Below, one piece after another: positions 1 through 14,250 of a DNA stretch of 64,000 nt. How positions within the stretch are numbered: position 1 is the first letter of the stretch; each line of letters opens with the position of its first letter. Both the position numbers and the translations under genes were made by a program. Origin of the DNA: Datnioides undecimradiatus (lineage: Eukaryota > Chordata > Actinopteri > Lobotiformes > Datnioididae); contig WARS01000645.1 in the NCBI GenBank assembly GCA_008933995.1, forward strand, positions 1-64,000, written 5' to 3'. Below the pieces are notes generated by a model. The model was not told where the DNA came from and made no database searches. It saw only the letters and a list, made by a program, of their open reading frames with translations.

Positions 1-32
1 ATAAAATAATAATAATAATAATAATAATAAAA
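1..32. repeat. (AAT)n microsatellite at window edge
   Basis: An uninterrupted run of AAT/TAA triplets opens the window, followed by an A-rich tail. It is a simple sequence repeat truncated by the window boundary. Confidence 0.9.
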
Positions 33-602
33 AACAAAACTCAAGTTTGATTTACCTTTGAGCTGAAGAAGGCATGAAGAGGGCAATTTTGCACAAAATC
101 TGAGACACCCACCAAGATGTGTACAATGTACCATCACGTGTACAAGTGTCAAAATAATTTGAAAAAAATATATGTTCTGACCTATTTTCTTCCCACAGCA
201 CTGGATTCAGATGATTGATGTAACCAATCGGCAAGCTATCAACCCCGCTGCTCTCAGAACAGATTGGTCATTTTAGTCAGCATGTTGTTATTAGAGAGTG
301 TGTGAGAGCATACACTTGACTGAATCAACCCAACCACAGAAATCAAAAGACCCAAGAATTGGACTATTGATTTCTGGATAGGTTCTATTGTTTTATGTAA
401 TTACCAATTGATTCCTTCTTCTGGTCTTGAGGATTGCTCTCCCACTGGGAGGACGTGTGTAATTGTGTTCTTCTTTGTAATTGGTTGATTTTGTTAACAG
501 AGGATATTGGATATTTAACCCAGTACCTGTGCACTAACATGCCGAGCAAATCATCTCTGTGTTATACCTCTCCCTGTGTCTATTTATCTCCCAGATACCA
601 CC
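33..602. other. Sequence 5' of the NPFF receptor-like gene
   Basis: No gene is seen here. Just before the receptor start codon, at about 577-594, lies a pyrimidine-rich stretch ending in CAG that looks like a splice acceptor. The start codon may therefore sit a few bases into an exon, with a non-coding first exon further upstream. No convincing TATA box or CpG island was noticed. Confidence 0.4.
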
Positions 603-2215
603 ATGACCCAGAATCCAGCTCTCAACACCACTTGGGAGGGTTTGAACCCTTCCAATTTTTCAAAATTGCAGGAAAACCCTTTAACCCACCAGAACATAAC
701 CTATGTTGATTTCTACCTCCACAAGCCCTCTGTGGCTGCAGTCTTCACCGTGTCCTACCTGCTCATCTTCCTGGTGTGTATGGTGGGCAATGGGGTGGTG
801 TGTTTCATCGTGCTACGTAGCAAGAACATGCGCACCGTCACCAACCTGTTCATTCTCAACCTCGCCATCAGTGACCTCTTGGTTGGCATCTTTTGCATGC
901 CAACCACGCTGGTGGACAACATCATAACAGGTCAGAATACATGTTTTGGCTTTGATTTGTAACTGCTGAAATATGTTAGTTCAGAACTATAGGAAAGCAA
1001 TACTAATACAGTCAGCCCATAAGGATAAATTCAAGCATTTTAATTATTCTTGATTTTTTTCTTTATATTTTTACACTCGTATAGTTTTAACATCTTTTTC
1101 TCTTTTCTGCAGGGTGGCCATTTGGCAGTGTAGTGTGTAAGCTAAGTGGCATGGTTCAAGGGATATCTGTGTCAGCATCTGTGTTCACTCTAGTGGCAAT
1201 AGCTGTTGACAGGTGAGGGTTTCAATGATATTACTAGTTGTTTTGTGCTTGTAAGGGCTTGTTTTCTCCTTAGAGACTTCTGTTTCCTTTATACATTTCC
1301 TCCAATCCCTTTTGTGTCAGGTTCCGCTGCATTGTCTACCCTTTCAAGCAGAAACTGACCATCACCACCTCAAAGCTAATTATTGTCATCATTTGGGTCT
1401 TGGCGGTGTCCATCATGTGTCCCTCTGGGGTCATGCTTCAGGTCACAAAAGAGCAGAGGGTGAGAATAGTCCTCGGCCACAGCAACAACACACGTCCCTT
1501 CTACTGGTGTCGAGAAAATTGGCCCAATCAGGAGATGCGAAAAATCTACACCACTGTCCTCTTTGCTAACATCTACCTCGCTCCTCTCAGCCTCATTGTC
1601 ATCATGTACGCCCGCATTGGCTACACCCTATCCAAGACCACGATACCTCCAATAAGGGGCAGTGGAATTGGGTCTGAGGAACGCATTGGAAACAACAAGT
1701 CGAGCATGGAGAGCCGTCACACAATTTCAAAGAAGAAGACTAGGGTGATAATGATGCTGCTGATTGTTGCTCTGCTCTTCATTTTATCCTGGCTCCCTCT
1801 GTGGACGCTGATGATGCTCAGCGACTATGCCAGCCTGACAGAGCACCAGTATCGTGTCATCAACATCTATGTGTATCCCTTAGCGCACTGGTTGGCTTTC
1901 TTCAACAGCAGCGTCAACCCCATCATCTATGGCTTTTTCAATGAGAACTTTCGCAGAGGCTTTCAGGCCGCCTTCAAATTCCAGCTGTGCACTGCTGACA
2001 TTGAGCGCCAGAAGACCTACTCCCATCGGTTCCGGGGGCACGCGGTGCTCCCAGTACAGCCTGCCACCCACAGCAGATCAGGCTCTCGAGTCAGATCAGG
2101 CTTGGTGGGGAATGGGAAGTGCTCATGTCAGGAGGGAGGGTGCTTGGCTGGTAGAAGTGATATCAAAGAACAGGACCTGATCATGGAGGACCTGGATAAG
2201 GTGTCCCAGATTTAG
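603..2215 (+). CDS. npffr1l: Neuropeptide FF receptor-like GPCR (NPFFR1/NPFFR3 type), 3 exons
   Basis: A class A, Gi/o-type peptide receptor for RFamide peptides at the plasma membrane. Exons are 603-930, 1113-1212 and 1321-2215; all junctions are GT-AG and phases agree, giving 440 aa. The start at 603 has a strong Kozak context (ACCACCATGA). Visible in the protein are N-glycosylation sites at N8, N18 and N31, seven hydrophobic segments from about residue 43, the TM2 block [19 protein letters not shown], and the extracellular disulfide pair C118/C206. The DRY position is DRF (142-144), TM6 carries SWLPLW (299-304) and TM7 has NPIIY (342-346). A long cytoplasmic tail with a Cys-rich stretch (about 410-417) follows. 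The core resembles NPFFR1 more than I would expect for the QRFP or orexin receptors. Fish have several npffr1-like paralogues, and which one this is cannot be settled here. Confidence 0.92.
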
Positions 2216-2408
2216 AAAGACTGACTGTAGAGCGCATAGCACTTGCAAAGGATCTGATGCTTCTGGAGAGTCATGTACTGCATTTCAAGGACAATGACAA
2301 ACAGGCATCTGAAATACACCATTAAACTCCATTTATATGAATTTATATTAGTTTCAAGCATATGTACTTTGAAGGTCTGCAGCTGTTGTACATTGTGGTG
2401 TGCATAGA

Positions 2409-2861
2409 AAAGTGTATTATAAACAAAGAATGTTTGAAGATCCAGAAATCTGGGTTTTAAATTGTGATTGTATTTTTTCCATAACAATTATATTTATGAC
2501 TAAATAAGCAACAGTGTAGTTTTCTAGCTACTCTGTCAGAAATGCACCAGGAACACAGAATGTATCACTGGTGGACAATACAGTGCACTTGAACAAAAGA
2601 AGTGGTCAGTAATAACTGCAACCACAATCTGGTTTCATGCTGAGAGCAGCTGTCCAACTAGCACAGGATGTGCTGTGGTTGGATGGAGGTGCACAGCCTT
2701 TTTCTTCCCCTGCATCCTTGCAAAAACATTATCTGACTATTGTCTTGTGTTGTAGATTATTTTAGATGAAAACATGCATACATAGCAGTCAACAACAGAA
2801 TGTTAATATTTTAAATCAGATTGCTTATCAGAAATCTTAAAGTGTATTATAAACAAAGAAT
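2409..2861 (+). repeat. Pair of identical 23-bp direct repeats in the presumed receptor 3' UTR
   Basis: The same 23 bases, beginning AAAGTGTATTATAAACAAAG, occur at 2409-2431 and again at 2839-2861, 430 bp apart. Both fall between the receptor stop codon and the candidate poly(A) signal. They may be a duplicated UTR element or chance in AT-rich DNA. Confidence 0.7.
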
Positions 2862-2891
2862 ATAAGAATATCGATTATATATCACAATGTA

Positions 2892-2897
2892 AATAAA
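2892..2897 (+). terminator. Candidate poly(A) signal of the NPFF receptor-like gene
   Basis: A canonical AATAAA lies about 680 bp after the stop codon in AT-rich sequence. Earlier variant hexamers exist, so the true 3' end is uncertain. Confidence 0.4.
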
Positions 2898-5800
2898 TTA
2901 GAAAGAATTCTTGTGTATTGATTGTTGTTCATATACTGTAACCTTATCCAACTGTATTAAGCGCTATTAGAAAATCTTTTTGCAGGTGATGTAATGCCTG
3001 TGAGATTCAACGAATGGCACAGCGGCACAATTCAATCAGGCTTTTATTCAGGATTGCACTGAGCAATACTCTTACTCCTAGAAGTTCTTAATGTTTCGGG
3101 GAAAATAAGGGCCTGTGTTGGCAGTTGAAGATACCAAGATCTGAACAACACACCTCTCAAGGGTGAGATGCAAAGCATGTGAGGAGAACTGTGTTAGCTT
3201 CCTCCAGTCAGAGTGAATGTTTTAGTGCCACGAAGCAGTTGGGCTCGGGCTGACAGCTGTGACATGCTCCTGTTCTCTGCCTCTTCACAGGACGGCATAT
3301 ACTTTACACAAAGCCACGTCAGTGAGAAGAAACATTTACAGTATTAGCAGAAGAAGGATGAAGAAGTAAAGTAGAGACTCAACTGAAAGAAGAGCAGACA
3401 AGCTGAGACTAACTGTACCAAAAGAATGTATGAGCACATACAGTATATTGCATTTTGTAAGGTACATAAAAGAGGTTACACTTAAAGTGAAATAGCAAGA
3501 GAGGTACAACATCAGTTGAAGACTCAATTAAATATAAAAACAAAATGATTAAAAATCTATGCTTTAAAATAGGGCATATTAAGACATGACTTCTCTAATT
3601 AAATGTATGTATATAGTGTTAAAATACAGCTATCAACTTACACAACTTAGTGTATGCTCTGCTATAGTGTAAGAGGTTGACTTTGAAGTAGCTCTGACGG
3701 CTGTGAGCAGTATTCTCACAGTGACGGTGTTATTTTGTTATCACCAGAAAGGTAATAGCTGTGTCAAGAATGTACTGGACTTGATGTAAATATCAATTTC
3801 CATGCTGTAAATATTTGTTTTCATTGTTCCACGTGTGAACAAATTTAAAATCACATTTGTAACCTGTGACATGTTATACAGTGTTTGATGCTGATACTTG
3901 AGCAGTCAAGAGTGCATATATTTGATAGATATTCACTGTAAAAAAATTAAAATTCATGGAAATCTTTATGTCATATTTTTGGAGTATTATTATTATTATG
4001 AATTATTATTTTTGTATATATTACTTATCAATATTATAACTAAAGTAATTTCATTTCATTTTGTGGCTAATATCTGTTGAGCTACAGTACATGGTGTGTT
4101 TGTGCCAAAATCTTTAAGGTACCTTCTGGTGTCTTATGTATTTGTCCCACTGCTCTTGTTTTTCATACTGTTGTGCTGATCCACAGTTGCTGTAGGTGCT
4201 GCTTCATGTAGCAAATGTAGCAAAGTGCCAACAAAACTAGCAAACATCAACGAATGTCAAGGATAAGTGTTATGTATTTATAACTCCACATAGCAACTAT
4301 AAAGTCTTTAATATTTAATTAGGATAATGATACAAGGTATAATAATAAAAAATCTGGGACTGAGCTTAAAACAAGCCAAAACTGTACCTGATTTGAATTC
4401 GGTCACCATCACCTTCTAAGTAGTCACCTTGTGCAGAAATACACCACACCTGCCATGCCTGGCACGCTTCCTATCCCACTGTGTAAGCATGTACAGCATC
4501 ATCTGAGATGCACGCTGGAAGCCGGCCACTATGACACAATGATGACCCTTTGGCTTCAGTTTCATCTGGGGAGCAGAGGAAGTCGCAAGAAACCAAATTA
4601 TGCACAGAGCCAGCGTGTTGCCATGATGAAGTTCAACAGTTCAGCTCCTTTGTTCTGAATATCTTCCCTCAGATGCCTCAGAGTGCAGAAGAACTTGAAA
4701 TTGACATTCTGATCCCAGGGGACAAGGTCATAATATAAAAGCTACGAGCATGCTCTTGCTCATAGTCTTAAAGACTATGTGGACTACCAGTACATAGACT
4801 GCTGCTCAGTCCCTAAGTCGTAGCCAAAGATGCTGCCCTGGTCACTGGTGATGATTCTTGACATGGTGCTTGGATTTAACACAGCAAAATGCACTATTGC
4901 AGGATCGCAAACATGCACCTGCAAGTGGTCAGAAAAACACTTGAAACACAGGTCCCAGTGATGATACTGATGGCGTTACTGTGTCAAACTGCATTCAGGA
5001 AAAGTAGAAGACTGTAACTAGCACATGTAAACCTTGCCCTCTCTACAACCCACTGCTAAATGAGTATAATGCTTTGAAGTATATTATATGAAGGTGTGAG
5101 TCATGTTACTATTCATCTTTTTTTCTTGTGCATGCTTTCTGAGTTCTTTGGTGAAGATAATTCACCACATTTCTGCAATCAACTCATTCCGTTAACAGGA
5201 ACACATATTGTCAAGTTGATGTGTGACGGTTATAAAAGCGCTCTCAATGACACTACAGAGAACAGGTAAATAACCAGTCGTGAGGCGTGAAATGTACCCA
5301 AGGTATTCAATGTGTACTTGATTTATTTTTCTGTGTTTGTGATATTGGCTATGCTTCTTTATTTTTCGTTCTTCGCTAATCTGCACACACAGCACACCAG
5401 ACAGGCTTGTTGATCAATCACCACAAGAAGGATGTGAGGAAATACCAGAAATGTCAGAAAGTGTATGAATGCAATCTCGTGCCCCTGTTTGCCTTTATAC
5501 ACATAAATATATATCTAAAATATGTAATATACAGTGCATTTCAACCAGCCTTGTATGGCTTATTATTTGGCTTATTACTTTGCTATTGAATTATTGACTA
5601 AAAATATGGGTCAAGATATTGTTTGGCAAATGTTATTCGCTGCTCGTTTTCAAAACAGAGACAGTAATTTGAGACAGGTTGTTCATGAAAAATAAAAATG
5701 AACAGTTAAGACACAATGTTGTTACAATCTCTTCTCAATGATTACTCTTACACTGCATTGTTAAGACTACAAGACGGCAAGTGGAAGTTTTTGTGACAAA

Positions 5801-8635
5801 AATCTTAGAAAACTCCAGTAAATATATAAGTTATATATATATTTACTTGAAATATAATGGTTTTACTACATTAAACAGCTGACCTTGGTTGAATACAATA
5901 ATAGGGTAATTTATTATTTTCCCTGTACCCTTATAGAAAATGTATGTGTTGCATTTTAGGCCAAATTACCAAAAATATGACTTTGAGAATCTGGAAAATG
6001 TATTTTTTATTATTTTTTTAGTGTTGTCTGTCTTAAAGAATAAGGCTTGTGGCATTCTGTATTAGTCACACAAAAATCTAGATAGAGAATATTACCAGAC
6101 TTACCCTTTAAATAAGATGATGTAAGTCCAGAAAAAATTGCACTGACCTAGCAGCAGTGCTCATTATGTGCTGTAATTTAAAAACAAGAAATTAGCTTTA
6201 GTTTAAGTTTAAACCTTTGGCAAAGGAAGAGCTGTAGTTAGTCATTTCTTACGGTTTCTGCAATGCTGAAATATTATCAGCAGCTGAATGTGATTTGTAA
6301 TTAACAAACATATTTTAATAACTGCAGTCGTGTGACTTTAGAAGTTAATGTTGCAAATTAATTCAAGAAAGAAAAAGAGTCAAACGATTCCTCTGCAGGA
6401 CTGCAGGCAACATTTATTCAATAATGCTGCACAGATAATAAATAAACATAATGGACAGCCGTACATGAGAGAGGCAGGCATATACATTCATGAAGAACAA
6501 AATGTGACATCTATACATTGTATTATGGCGACCGTACAAAGGTAATGTTCTGCTGTACAGTATGTGCCACATTTACCTGGGAGGGAGGCTGCTGACTGGG
6601 TTGAACAATAGAATATGTGAGCGTCAACTTTACTCCACTGAACCACCACATGTACCCCCTGCCCCCTCCCCAAACCCTACACATAACACAGTTAGAGACT
6701 GAAGGAGCTGGCCACTATAGGCTGAAATACCATCGCTTCTGTTGGCATTATTACTGTCACTGTCTAGAAACCAGCAACATGAGTTTTATAGTCTATAAAT
6801 ATGATGGACTGTTTTTTGTACTTTTTTCCAGAAATGTCTCTGTTTGTCCTTAATATCATAATTACAGTGAAGTCTGATATCAAATACAACTGGAACTGTT
6901 GCTGAAAACAAGACATCGTTTGCTAAAATTAACACCTGAAATTGATCCTATATCATAAATGTCTCTTATCCTGTATCACAGGATTTAATTAGTAGGAACA
7001 GTTGGGAATCATAATCCAACTGTTCAAAACATTTGGATTATTTGCTCAGAGGGATGAAAGGGATAAAGACACAACTTGTTGGGTTTTATTGGCATTATTG
7101 GCATCCAAAGCCCAACTAAGTAACTGTCATGTGTTTTACACAGATGCTGCTAAAAATCATCTTTTAAACTCAATTGTTACAATTGTTTACTTATCTCTGT
7201 ATCGCTGTTTAAACTTTAATAAAACCTTTATTAAAGCATAGTGAGGTACAGACATTTTCCAATGCTACTAAGAAAACTTCCCTTACAGGCCTGGGAAACC
7301 AATTCTTTGAGTCTCTTTGGTATATTAGTCACCCACTAAGTGATATACCACTTGCTGTTACAGTTTAATACAAACTAGTACTAATAAATTAAATTTGAAA
7401 AGGAGAAACATTTAAGCTATCTTCCAGCAATTTACACTGTCACTTACAGTGTCACTGTATAGCCTTGTGCACATCTTTAATTTACACCTGCTGTGTTGCC
7501 ATAAAGTAATAAAGAGGAAATGTTGAATCCAATGGCTCTACTGGTGAAAGTCTGATGAGGCGCAAGCAAAAATATGTGGGGCTTCCTCTGGGCAAAGTGC
7601 TGTCCTGCCCCAGCAGCTCTGTGGGGCAGAGGGACCGCCTGGAGTTACTCTGGACTGAACTTAATGGCACTTAGGATGATGAACACACTGGTAAATAATC
7701 AGTGGACAGTCGCTAAGTTTTATTTAAAACCAAGAAACGGGTTATTTCTGGTATTTATGTTATAAGAATTTTGCCTTATTGTTAACATATGTGTGTCCGA
7801 AATGTGAACTGTGTCATGTGATATACCATTACTGCCAACCAATGTTTATACCATGAGTTGTTCAGTTCCCCAGCGTAACATACGTCTATGTGCTGATTAA
7901 AGCCCACAACCCTTGAGACAGAGAGTCTGTGCGTAATCCCCTGGGAAGTGTAAATGTATCACCCAAACATGCAGGTCGGCTCTATCAAGGACATTTCTGA
8001 GGGATAAAGAAACTCATTTTCAAGCAACGAGCTGAGCACTTCCTTGAGACATCCTGATGTGTTGTTGCATTGTAACTGCTCCTCTGGTACCAGATTAAAT
8101 TCTTTTATACTTTGACTGACCGACTCCGTTCTCCTCTTTAAGAAAACCCTTTGAACAACAAATTCTTTTAACAATTTAAACTTTGACAGCTAGGATGCTG
8201 GGTGTACTTCTCATATTTAGTTAATCTAAAGGGATATGGAAATTTGGATCATGCAGCGCAACAGCCTTGATACTATGCCAGGCCTGAGCTTTGAATCAGG
8301 GACATATCGTTTTCATATTCTCTGTCATATTCCCACATTTCTGGCTAAAGAGTAAGAATAAACAGTACCAGAATAAGTCAGGGCTTCTGTCGAACTCATT
8401 TCATTTTTGTCTGCATAGTTACTTTCAATTAAAGAACGATGCTAATTTACTAGGGTTAAAATGGCAGGTGGAGACATAATATTGCATGGCTGCAGTAAAG
8501 ATACAAGGCGCATTGTGACTGTGTGCAACAGGTGTACACAGGAGTGTTGGTGATAAAATGTGATTTAAAGTTTATGTGTAGTTACATTTATAAACTAAAA
8601 CAAACAAACAAACAGAACAAACCAACTACAACATT

Positions 8636-8962
8636 TAAATTCATCTCATCCCACTCCATGTTATGTCATCATATGTCATCTCATTTGATCTCGTACCCTG
8701 TCATCTCTATAATCTGATTTGATCTCATGTCATAAAATGTAATCTATCTCATGTGATCTAATCAAATGATGCGACATAACATGGAGGGATATGGCATGAA
8801 ATGACGTCTCGTGTCTTGTCAAATCACGTCATTTTGTGTCAACTCATCTCATATCATTTCTCATGTCGTGGCATCTGATCTCGTCTCATTTTATATCATA
8901 CTATGTCATCTTATTTCATGTTATATCACACATCAGCTCATCCAGTCTCATGTCATATAACC
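8636..8962. repeat. Degenerate TCAT(N)-type tandem repeat
   Basis: About 330 bp in which TCATCTCAT, TCATGTCAT and TGATCTCAT-like units recur every 5-12 bases with many substitutions, including a short inverted stretch near 8760-8810. It is an old, decayed minisatellite built on a roughly 5-bp unit (TCATN). It explains the short open frames through this stretch. Confidence 0.75.
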
Positions 8963-10654
8963 GTATCAACATCCATATCAAAATTATTCAAAACACCAGG
9001 CAGGAAGTTGGTTGGTTCACATGATACGGCATGTTGGCAAGCCGCAGGTGCATATAATCCCTTTTCAAAGTGCCTAAATTGTCTGGGAATTAATTATATA
9101 CAGCTTCAAAAGGAGCAGTTTCTACAGCACATATCAAACAATTGTGTCTGGTTGAATCAGAAAGTTTCACCCTCAGACGTCAAAACATTTTCACTATGAC
9201 ACACATAAAACACAGAAGATGGCCCTGAATATCTCTCTCTATTCACTACATTGCCAAAGCACACTGCAAAGTCGAGTTGTCGCTAAGATCATAACATTCA
9301 GACGTGAAGAGTATGTAGTCAGTGAAGCAGAGAACAGCAGAGGAAATACAACAATTGAATTATTGACTTTTTCATTCAGGTCATTATTCCTCAAGCTGCT
9401 GTGTCCAATAATGTTGTTTCCTACTCTCTTCTTGATAGAGCAGTTCTGTCACACAAATTTTATGTGTACTGTGAAAGGAGACAGCTGATGTGTTTTACTG
9501 TTCTGTATAAATGAACTTGTCAGCACTCTGACTGTCTGAGTTGGTGACTTGGAAACCTGGTGTTCAATAGTCGGCCACCTATGGGAAGGCTGTCAAATTA
9601 AGGGTGGGACTAGATGGAAAAGGCAAATGAACGTAAAATACCATATAAAACAACTAAAACAAATGTAGCATGAAATCAAAGAGCAATGAGGTCAAATGTG
9701 ATCAGCTGATATTACAGGTGATTAGCAAAATGTGGACCACACTAACTATCTATTAAATCTGTGTCCTATGGGTGAAGAGAAAATGGATTGTCTTGTCTCA
9801 GCAGATTAAAGTCACCTTCTGGGCCCACTAATCTTCAGGAGCCATTAGTGCATCTACCTTCAGCTATACCGCTGTCCCTGCTCCTCCATTAGGTTTATGT
9901 GTCATTTTATGTGAGATTTTCATCAAGAAGACATACGTGCCACTTTGTTTCCCCGAGCTATTTACTGTAAGAGCCCACGCCTTTTAGCTGCCCCACACTA
10001 AGGACGTTGTTAATCTCTAAACATCTGTGAGGAGCGTTTTGCTTCTGACACTCTGCACTTCATTAAATGTTAAGGAGCATATCTCAATACTGTAAATTGA
10101 TTTATTTAGTTTTCATTATCTTATTCTACCTGGGGAACACTGCAGAAAGTGTGCTTTGACTGAACTTGATGATAGACAGCTTGTATTGGATCTGGAACAC
10201 AGACGTGTGGAGGGATATTCTCATGAGCTCCCCGGTGATTGGTGTGGTACATCAATATAGACATACTGAGAACAATAGGATGATAAAACTGCTGATGAAA
10301 ATATAATCACTGAGCATAGCAAAACTGTTTATTATTTATTTGGCTAATAGTGGTAAAGAAATTGTTTAATCTGTGTATTTCATTCGTTTCTCATTCACAT
10401 ATACTTTGGTCTACACAGGCTGCGTATTGGCTTTCATTTTTGTTTCGCTTCATGCACAGAAAGTATATTTTTAGACTCTAAATCTGTTTTCCTCTACTTT
10501 CTACATGTAGTGTGGTGCCAAAGCATGCAGGTCACCTACACTCAGTGCTGCGCCACAACGCATCCTGTGCAGACACATATAAAGCACCAAAGCTGCCGTG
10601 CAAAAGTCACAGTATAAGAAGCCGTGATAGTAGCAGTGTGTTACAATAAGGCAC

Positions 10655-10960
10655 AGTGGTGCTTTGAGGTGAATGCTAATGTGAGCATGCTCAGGTGCAA
10701 AGACGATGCTAACTGATGTTTAATGGGAACAATGTTTACCATTCTAATCATCTTAATATATTATCATTGCCTATAAGAAGGTAGCTGAGAATAGTTTTGA
10801 ACAAATTGAATGAACATAAACATAAACAGTCAGGGTATCGCCTCAGTGTGACGTGATAGTCCGTACCATATTTTCATTTAATTTAAGACATCTCCCTCAG
10901 AGCCATAAATGTCAAACTCACGATGATCGTACCATAGTCAACAGGGGTTTATCCTCTAGC
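10655..10960 (+). repeat. Dispersed TTAGCATGCTAA-type repeat, decayed copy
   Basis: Contains GAATGCTAATGTGAGCATGC, a 'tgttta' block and later 'ggtttatcctct'. The same landmarks recur near 17.5 kb, 20.2 kb, 46.1 kb and 53.3 kb. It is a non-coding interspersed repeat of a kind I recognise from fish genomes but cannot name. The boundaries are approximate. Confidence 0.4.
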
Positions 10961-13900
10961 TGATGTTGATGTTTCACTTTACAATTGACAAGATGATTTT
11001 CTTGGAAATAATCCAACAACAGTTAAGTGATTTCACTCATATCCTGAACTGTTAACCTTAAAGTGATATTAAAGAAAAGTCAACAGACCACCAAAGTTAA
11101 TAGCATATCCATGTCACTGTTTTATTGCATTGCTGTTGGCTGTCACTGCCTATGTCCCCCACCTGCTTTGTAAAATATGAATGTTTCCAAATTCAGGCAA
11201 TATGGTGGTTTTAGACATGTCTGGGTTAAAATTGGCATTGTAACAATACATGTTTAACATCTCACATATTTTAGACCATTGAACACATCTTTATTTAGTT
11301 TCCAATCATTTGACTGCAAAAATCTGCTCACATTGTCGCAAGCAGTCAGCTCTCGTGGTGCTCTGACCTCCAGTCTTGTGAGTCGGCTGTCAGAAAGCAC
11401 TGCGATAATGAGCTGTGTTGTCAAAATTTCATCTGAGAAATCTCTGATGCCTTTTCGTCCTTGTCTATCAAGTCTACAGGCTGATAACTAAAACAGTGAA
11501 ACACTCTACTGTTTTTGTATGGGTTATATATTTCAGGTTACACTACCTGTATCTATGAAGTTCAAAGAGAAAGGAGAAGGTATGGTGGATTCTGCATAAC
11601 TGAATGTGCTTAATTTCTAAACATGAATAGCAAACAAGTCAGGACACATCTCGATTAACAGATAACAGAAAAACAGTCTAAATACTGGTGTTTAGGTTCT
11701 TTTGTACCATCTGGCAATGTCATATTATGTCCTTGAATACATCCCAAAGAATATTTTTAGACATAATTATTGTTATTTTTCTTCTGCCATTGCTCTTTTT
11801 TTAGTCATTGAGATTGAGGTGGGAATTAGAATTATAAGTTAAGCCTTACTCACTCTCAGTTAAAAGATGCTGCCAAAGAGAAGACATTAAAAATGTATAT
11901 CTTTCCCATCACAAAGCTTCTTTCTGAAAAGCTTGTGAGGAGAGGTTTCTCTAACCATGGAATCATGTATGCTTATTTTTATATGTTATTCTGTATTTAA
12001 TGTTTCAGTTAGAATACTTGATTTCACCTGACTTGTGCTCCATAAACAATTTCCTTTAATGTACAATAATTTTATGAACAAAAACTCAATCGAGGCTGTC
12101 CGCTTTATGTCGCTGCATGCATGTGTCCGCAGCTCCAGCTTCATGTGATACAGTCACTCATTTCCTAGCAATGACACAAATTCAAGCACTAGAGATGGCA
12201 TGACATTGAATTGTAATGCAAGCACACATTTAACACTAACCACTCACCCCTGCTCTTCTTCTGTTGTTGTCTCTGCATACTGATGCTTGGCTGCACTGTA
12301 TGTTCAAACAGAGAAAACTCTTGACACCCAGTCGCTGCTGAAACCACAACTGTGTGAGTCTTCAGTGACTGATACTTGTGATATTAACACTGACTCAAAC
12401 GACACAGTGTAATGTGAAAGGTTTGCATAAACTGAGAATCCCACAGAGAATCAGCTCAGGCTGCAGCTCGCTGTAGCTTTCAGCTTTTTTCCCCCCAGTT
12501 AAATCCCAACAGCTCTCTCTGTAATATAAAACTGTAGGAAGCTGATCTTTAACATGCAAAACAATATTGTTTGTTACCTTGACAGTGCAGGCAGTGGGAG
12601 AATCAAAGTAAAGAGGTAGCTAGTCTAGCAAGCTGAAAAGATGCAAATGTTTTTCTCAGGCGTTTTCCTCAAAAGCTGTGACTCAGACTCAACTGGTGGT
12701 CACTGGCACACTGTGTACATTGGATGTGTATGTAGGCTGTAATTGCTAATGAGTTAGGTCGACAAGGTAACTGACAGTGATTTAGTGCAGCTTTAAAGAA
12801 ATAGTGGTAGCTTCATCATTCACAGAGCCAAGAAGATGTTCATGCATGTAACTCCCATAAAAACAAAACATTTTGTTTTTACAGTTATACACATTAAACA
12901 GAGAAGTGGTATTGATCCATGACAGTTAATTGATTGCTCCTTTAAAGCTGTCAGCGTTTTCTTCTTAGCATGTCATTTATTGGTTGAGCTGATAACTTGC
13001 ACTCAATCTAGTATTATCACCTGTGGTCACTACTTGTTGTGAACAGCCAAGGAGAAGATTAAACTGCTGCCTGATCATTCTTCATTAACATACCCTCAAC
13101 TTTTTTACTTTTTTACTTTGCTTACACTTAAATTACCTGCACATTAAAGCATGTGAATTAGTACAGTGATCCACATAACCCATATATGATTTACAGTACA
13201 TCACTTATGTTTTAATTGATCTTTAACTGACGTAAATGAAACTGATTCAAGGGGTGGGTGGGCGGGGAGTGGGCACAGACTGGCTGTGACATTGCCACAG
13301 ATGGATCCCTGTGAAACATGACGTAAAAAGCAATTATGATGGAGGATATGATGGAAGCATAATTAAAGAGATGATCATCATAATGTAAACATCAGTTATC
13401 AACTGAGTGCATGGGATATAGGTGCAGATATAGGTGTCAGTGTGTAATGTATCTGTCCTATTTTCACTTGGATCCATTTGTTTTTCTCTGTTAACTGGCT
13501 CTCTCTCACACTCTCTCTCTCTTTCCATCTCTCCCTGTGTATGTGTGTGTGTGAGGTGTGTCTGACAATGTGAACAAACTGAAATTGTATTAACTGTATT
13601 GTCAAAACTCCTTGTCTGTTGCGCTTGTCTTAATGTGGTGCATTTAAAAAAAACAGTTAAACCATCAAACCTGTAGTGACCTAATATGTAATACTTCCAG
13701 CTGAAGGGATGGGGTGCTATTTTACATATTACTACATATAGTATATGCTATATTTGATTATTGTTTTGCATAATTCTCCAGGCAAAGTAAGGAGGACTGC
13801 TAAAGAAAAATCAATTCAGCTCTGCCTTCTGTTCCTACCAACATGCAGGTGAAGCAGAAGGAGGTGAGCAATATCTTGTTTATGGTAGCTAGTTTATCCA

Positions 13901-14227
13901 GAGCAATCCAAGGAGCTTATGATGGAAATATTAATATTAATGATGATAATATACTTAAAGTAGCACTTTTAGTTTTCACCACAGGTGATATTTTCCATGA
14001 ATGAATATCACATTCCTGACAATAAATTGCCTACAAGTAGCCTACAGCAGTTCATCAGACATTATACATATAACATATTATACAATATGATATTCATAAT
14101 TATTAGAAAAAAGTATAAGTATTCTTATGTAGCTTGAAAATGTAGCTGAAATTATGATACTGACCCTAATATGGAATACACTGTGTCTCTGGTGGCAGGT
14201 AAATGCAGACATCAATGAAATGTAACA

Positions 14228-14250
14228 CAGGTACTAAACTTTAGTACCTG
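14228..14250. repeat. Perfect palindrome, 11-bp arms
   Basis: CAGGTACTAAA at 14228-14238 is followed by one central C and then its exact reverse complement at 14240-14250. It directly abuts a longer palindrome. Confidence 0.9.

Noticed and set aside
576-962. Receptor start at 576 and continuation to 962
   Set aside because: 576 is a GTG inside an apparent acceptor tract; the strong-Kozak ATG is at 603, and translation past 930 runs into the intron.
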